Positions 62,948 to 64,000 of a stretch of DNA of 64,000 nt are shown piece by piece (within the stretch, counting starts at the first letter, position 1; each line of letters begins with the position of its first letter). The notes under the pieces were generated by a model. That model saw only the letters and a program-made list of their open reading frames with translations, was not told where the DNA came from and searched no databases. This DNA is from Acidobacteriota bacterium (GTDB taxonomy: Bacteria; Acidobacteriota; Thermoanaerobaculia; Multivoradales; Multivoraceae), in assembly GCA_029263415.1 (NCBI GenBank), contig JAJCXN010000056.1, positions 310,001 through 374,000 of the forward strand, written 5' to 3'. The translations under genes were made by a program, and so were the position numbers.

Positions 62948-63218
62948 TGTTTGCCTCCTCGGCGAAGCTCAAATCGTGTGGATTGGTTCCGCATGGGCCC
63001 GGAGACAGTGGGCTGCCAGTGGGCTGCCTCGGCACCAACGACGGCCGCGCAAGCGCTGGCGCCCACAGATCCGTCCTCTTTGATGATCAAAGCAAAGCGG
63101 ATCGGTACTCGAGAGCTATCATGCGTCGCGTACGGCCGCGAACGTACCGCCGCCCAAGCTGTCGCCAAAGCAGTTCACTCAATCACCTATCGTCCAAACA
63201 CCCGCGAGGCTCATAAGA

Positions 63219-64000
63219 ATGAATCGATCGGTCGCAGTTGGAGCCCTCCTCGGGCCAATCGTCATTCTGTCAGCCGTGTCGTGCAGCTTCCAGCAAGCCC
63301 CCAAGCCAGACAATGGGAGCGCTATGCTAGTCGCGCCCACTACAACCGATGCGTTTCCAGTGATTCCGGTGGCCATAGATGCGACGCGAGGCATTGACCC
63401 ACGGGTTAAGTACGCCAAGCTGCTTGGCCTGGGCCCCTGGGACGATCGCAACTATCAGCTGACCAAGGCTGACACGCGTCTGCTGAAGAACGACGCGGAC
63501 CTCGAGGATCTCATTCCTGCCTACTACCGGGTCAAGATTCGCAAACAGTTCCTTGAGCGCAACCAGCGGCTCTCCGCCTACCCTCCCAGTAGCCTGGCTC
63601 GCTTTCTGATCTTTGACGGCGGCTACCGCGTCGGCGAGAAAACCTACCAAGACGCAGAGCGCACTCCAGATGGTCTCTATCGCCTGGTCGACAAGACACC
63701 AGTGGCCCCAAAAACGTTCGTGGTTGAGCGGCCAAAGAGACTCCGGCGTTTCGAGACTCGGATCACCGAAGACACCCCGTATCCGTATTCTTGGGGTGGG
63801 TCCGCCATCGCCATCGCACCCCACGACCCCAACCTGCTCATTGCCGCGGCACTCAGAGGCCGACGCGGCCAGCAGATGTACTTTTCTACGACCGGCGGAG
63901 ATCGTTGGGAAGCTGCTGCACGCCTCCCCCTACGCAAGACCTGCTGCAACCCTTCCGTGGCGTGGTCGGCGGACGGTACGAACGCTTATGCCATCACGCT
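63219..64000 (+). CDS. putative lipoprotein with sialidase/BNR-like region, truncated by the window edge
   Basis: Read by hand: ATG 63219, MNRSVAVGALLGPIVILSAVSCSFQQAPKP... open to position 64000; contains IAPHDPNLLIAAALRGRRGQQMYFSTTGGDRWEAAARLPL. Missing from the ORF track. Confidence 0.75.
   Translation, partial: MNRSVAVGALLGPIVILSAVSCSFQQAPKPDNGSAMLVAPTTTDAFPVIPVAIDATRGIDPRVKYAKLLGLGPWDDRNYQLTKADTRLLKNDADLEDLIPAYYRVKIRKQFLERNQRLSAYPPSSLARFLIFDGGYRVGEKTYQDAERTPDGLYRLVDKTPVAPKTFVVERPKRLRRFETRITEDTPYPYSWGGSAIAIAPHDPNLLIAAALRGRRGQQMYFSTTGGDRWEAAARLPLRKTCCNPSVAWSADGTNAYAIT

Overview
GC-rich bacterial chromosomal window, densely coding, with about 37 supportable protein genes. I saw no rRNA, convincing tRNA, CRISPR array or transposase. 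Most genes are housekeeping or metabolic: glutathione reductase, S9 peptidase, L28, malate dehydrogenase, Mog, two Na+/solute symporters, GroES/GroEL, an ABC exporter pair, HflX, RNase E/G, a molybdopterin dehydrogenase subunit, a hybrid histidine kinase with a divergent Hpt protein, a ThDP lyase with a divergent acyl-CoA synthetase, a PLP decarboxylase, GlpD and alpha/beta hydrolases. The standout locus is a 12.2-kb gene (about 26120..13950, minus strand). It encodes a secreted protein of about 4,050 aa with a P-domain-like region, DUF11-like regions, about 16 SdrD-B/Cna-B-like modules (some in higher-order super-repeats) and a C-terminal gingipain-type (C25) cysteine peptidase domain. Other points of interest: a CIRCE operator and a possible translationally coupled uORF ahead of groESL; helically phased direct repeats upstream of the giant gene; heptanucleotide tandem repeats in several intergenic regions; a convergent kinase/ECF sigma pair; a hybrid kinase with a degenerate receiver; and a lipoprotein gene running off the right edge that the ORF track missed. 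All product calls come from reading translations by eye. No database search was run.
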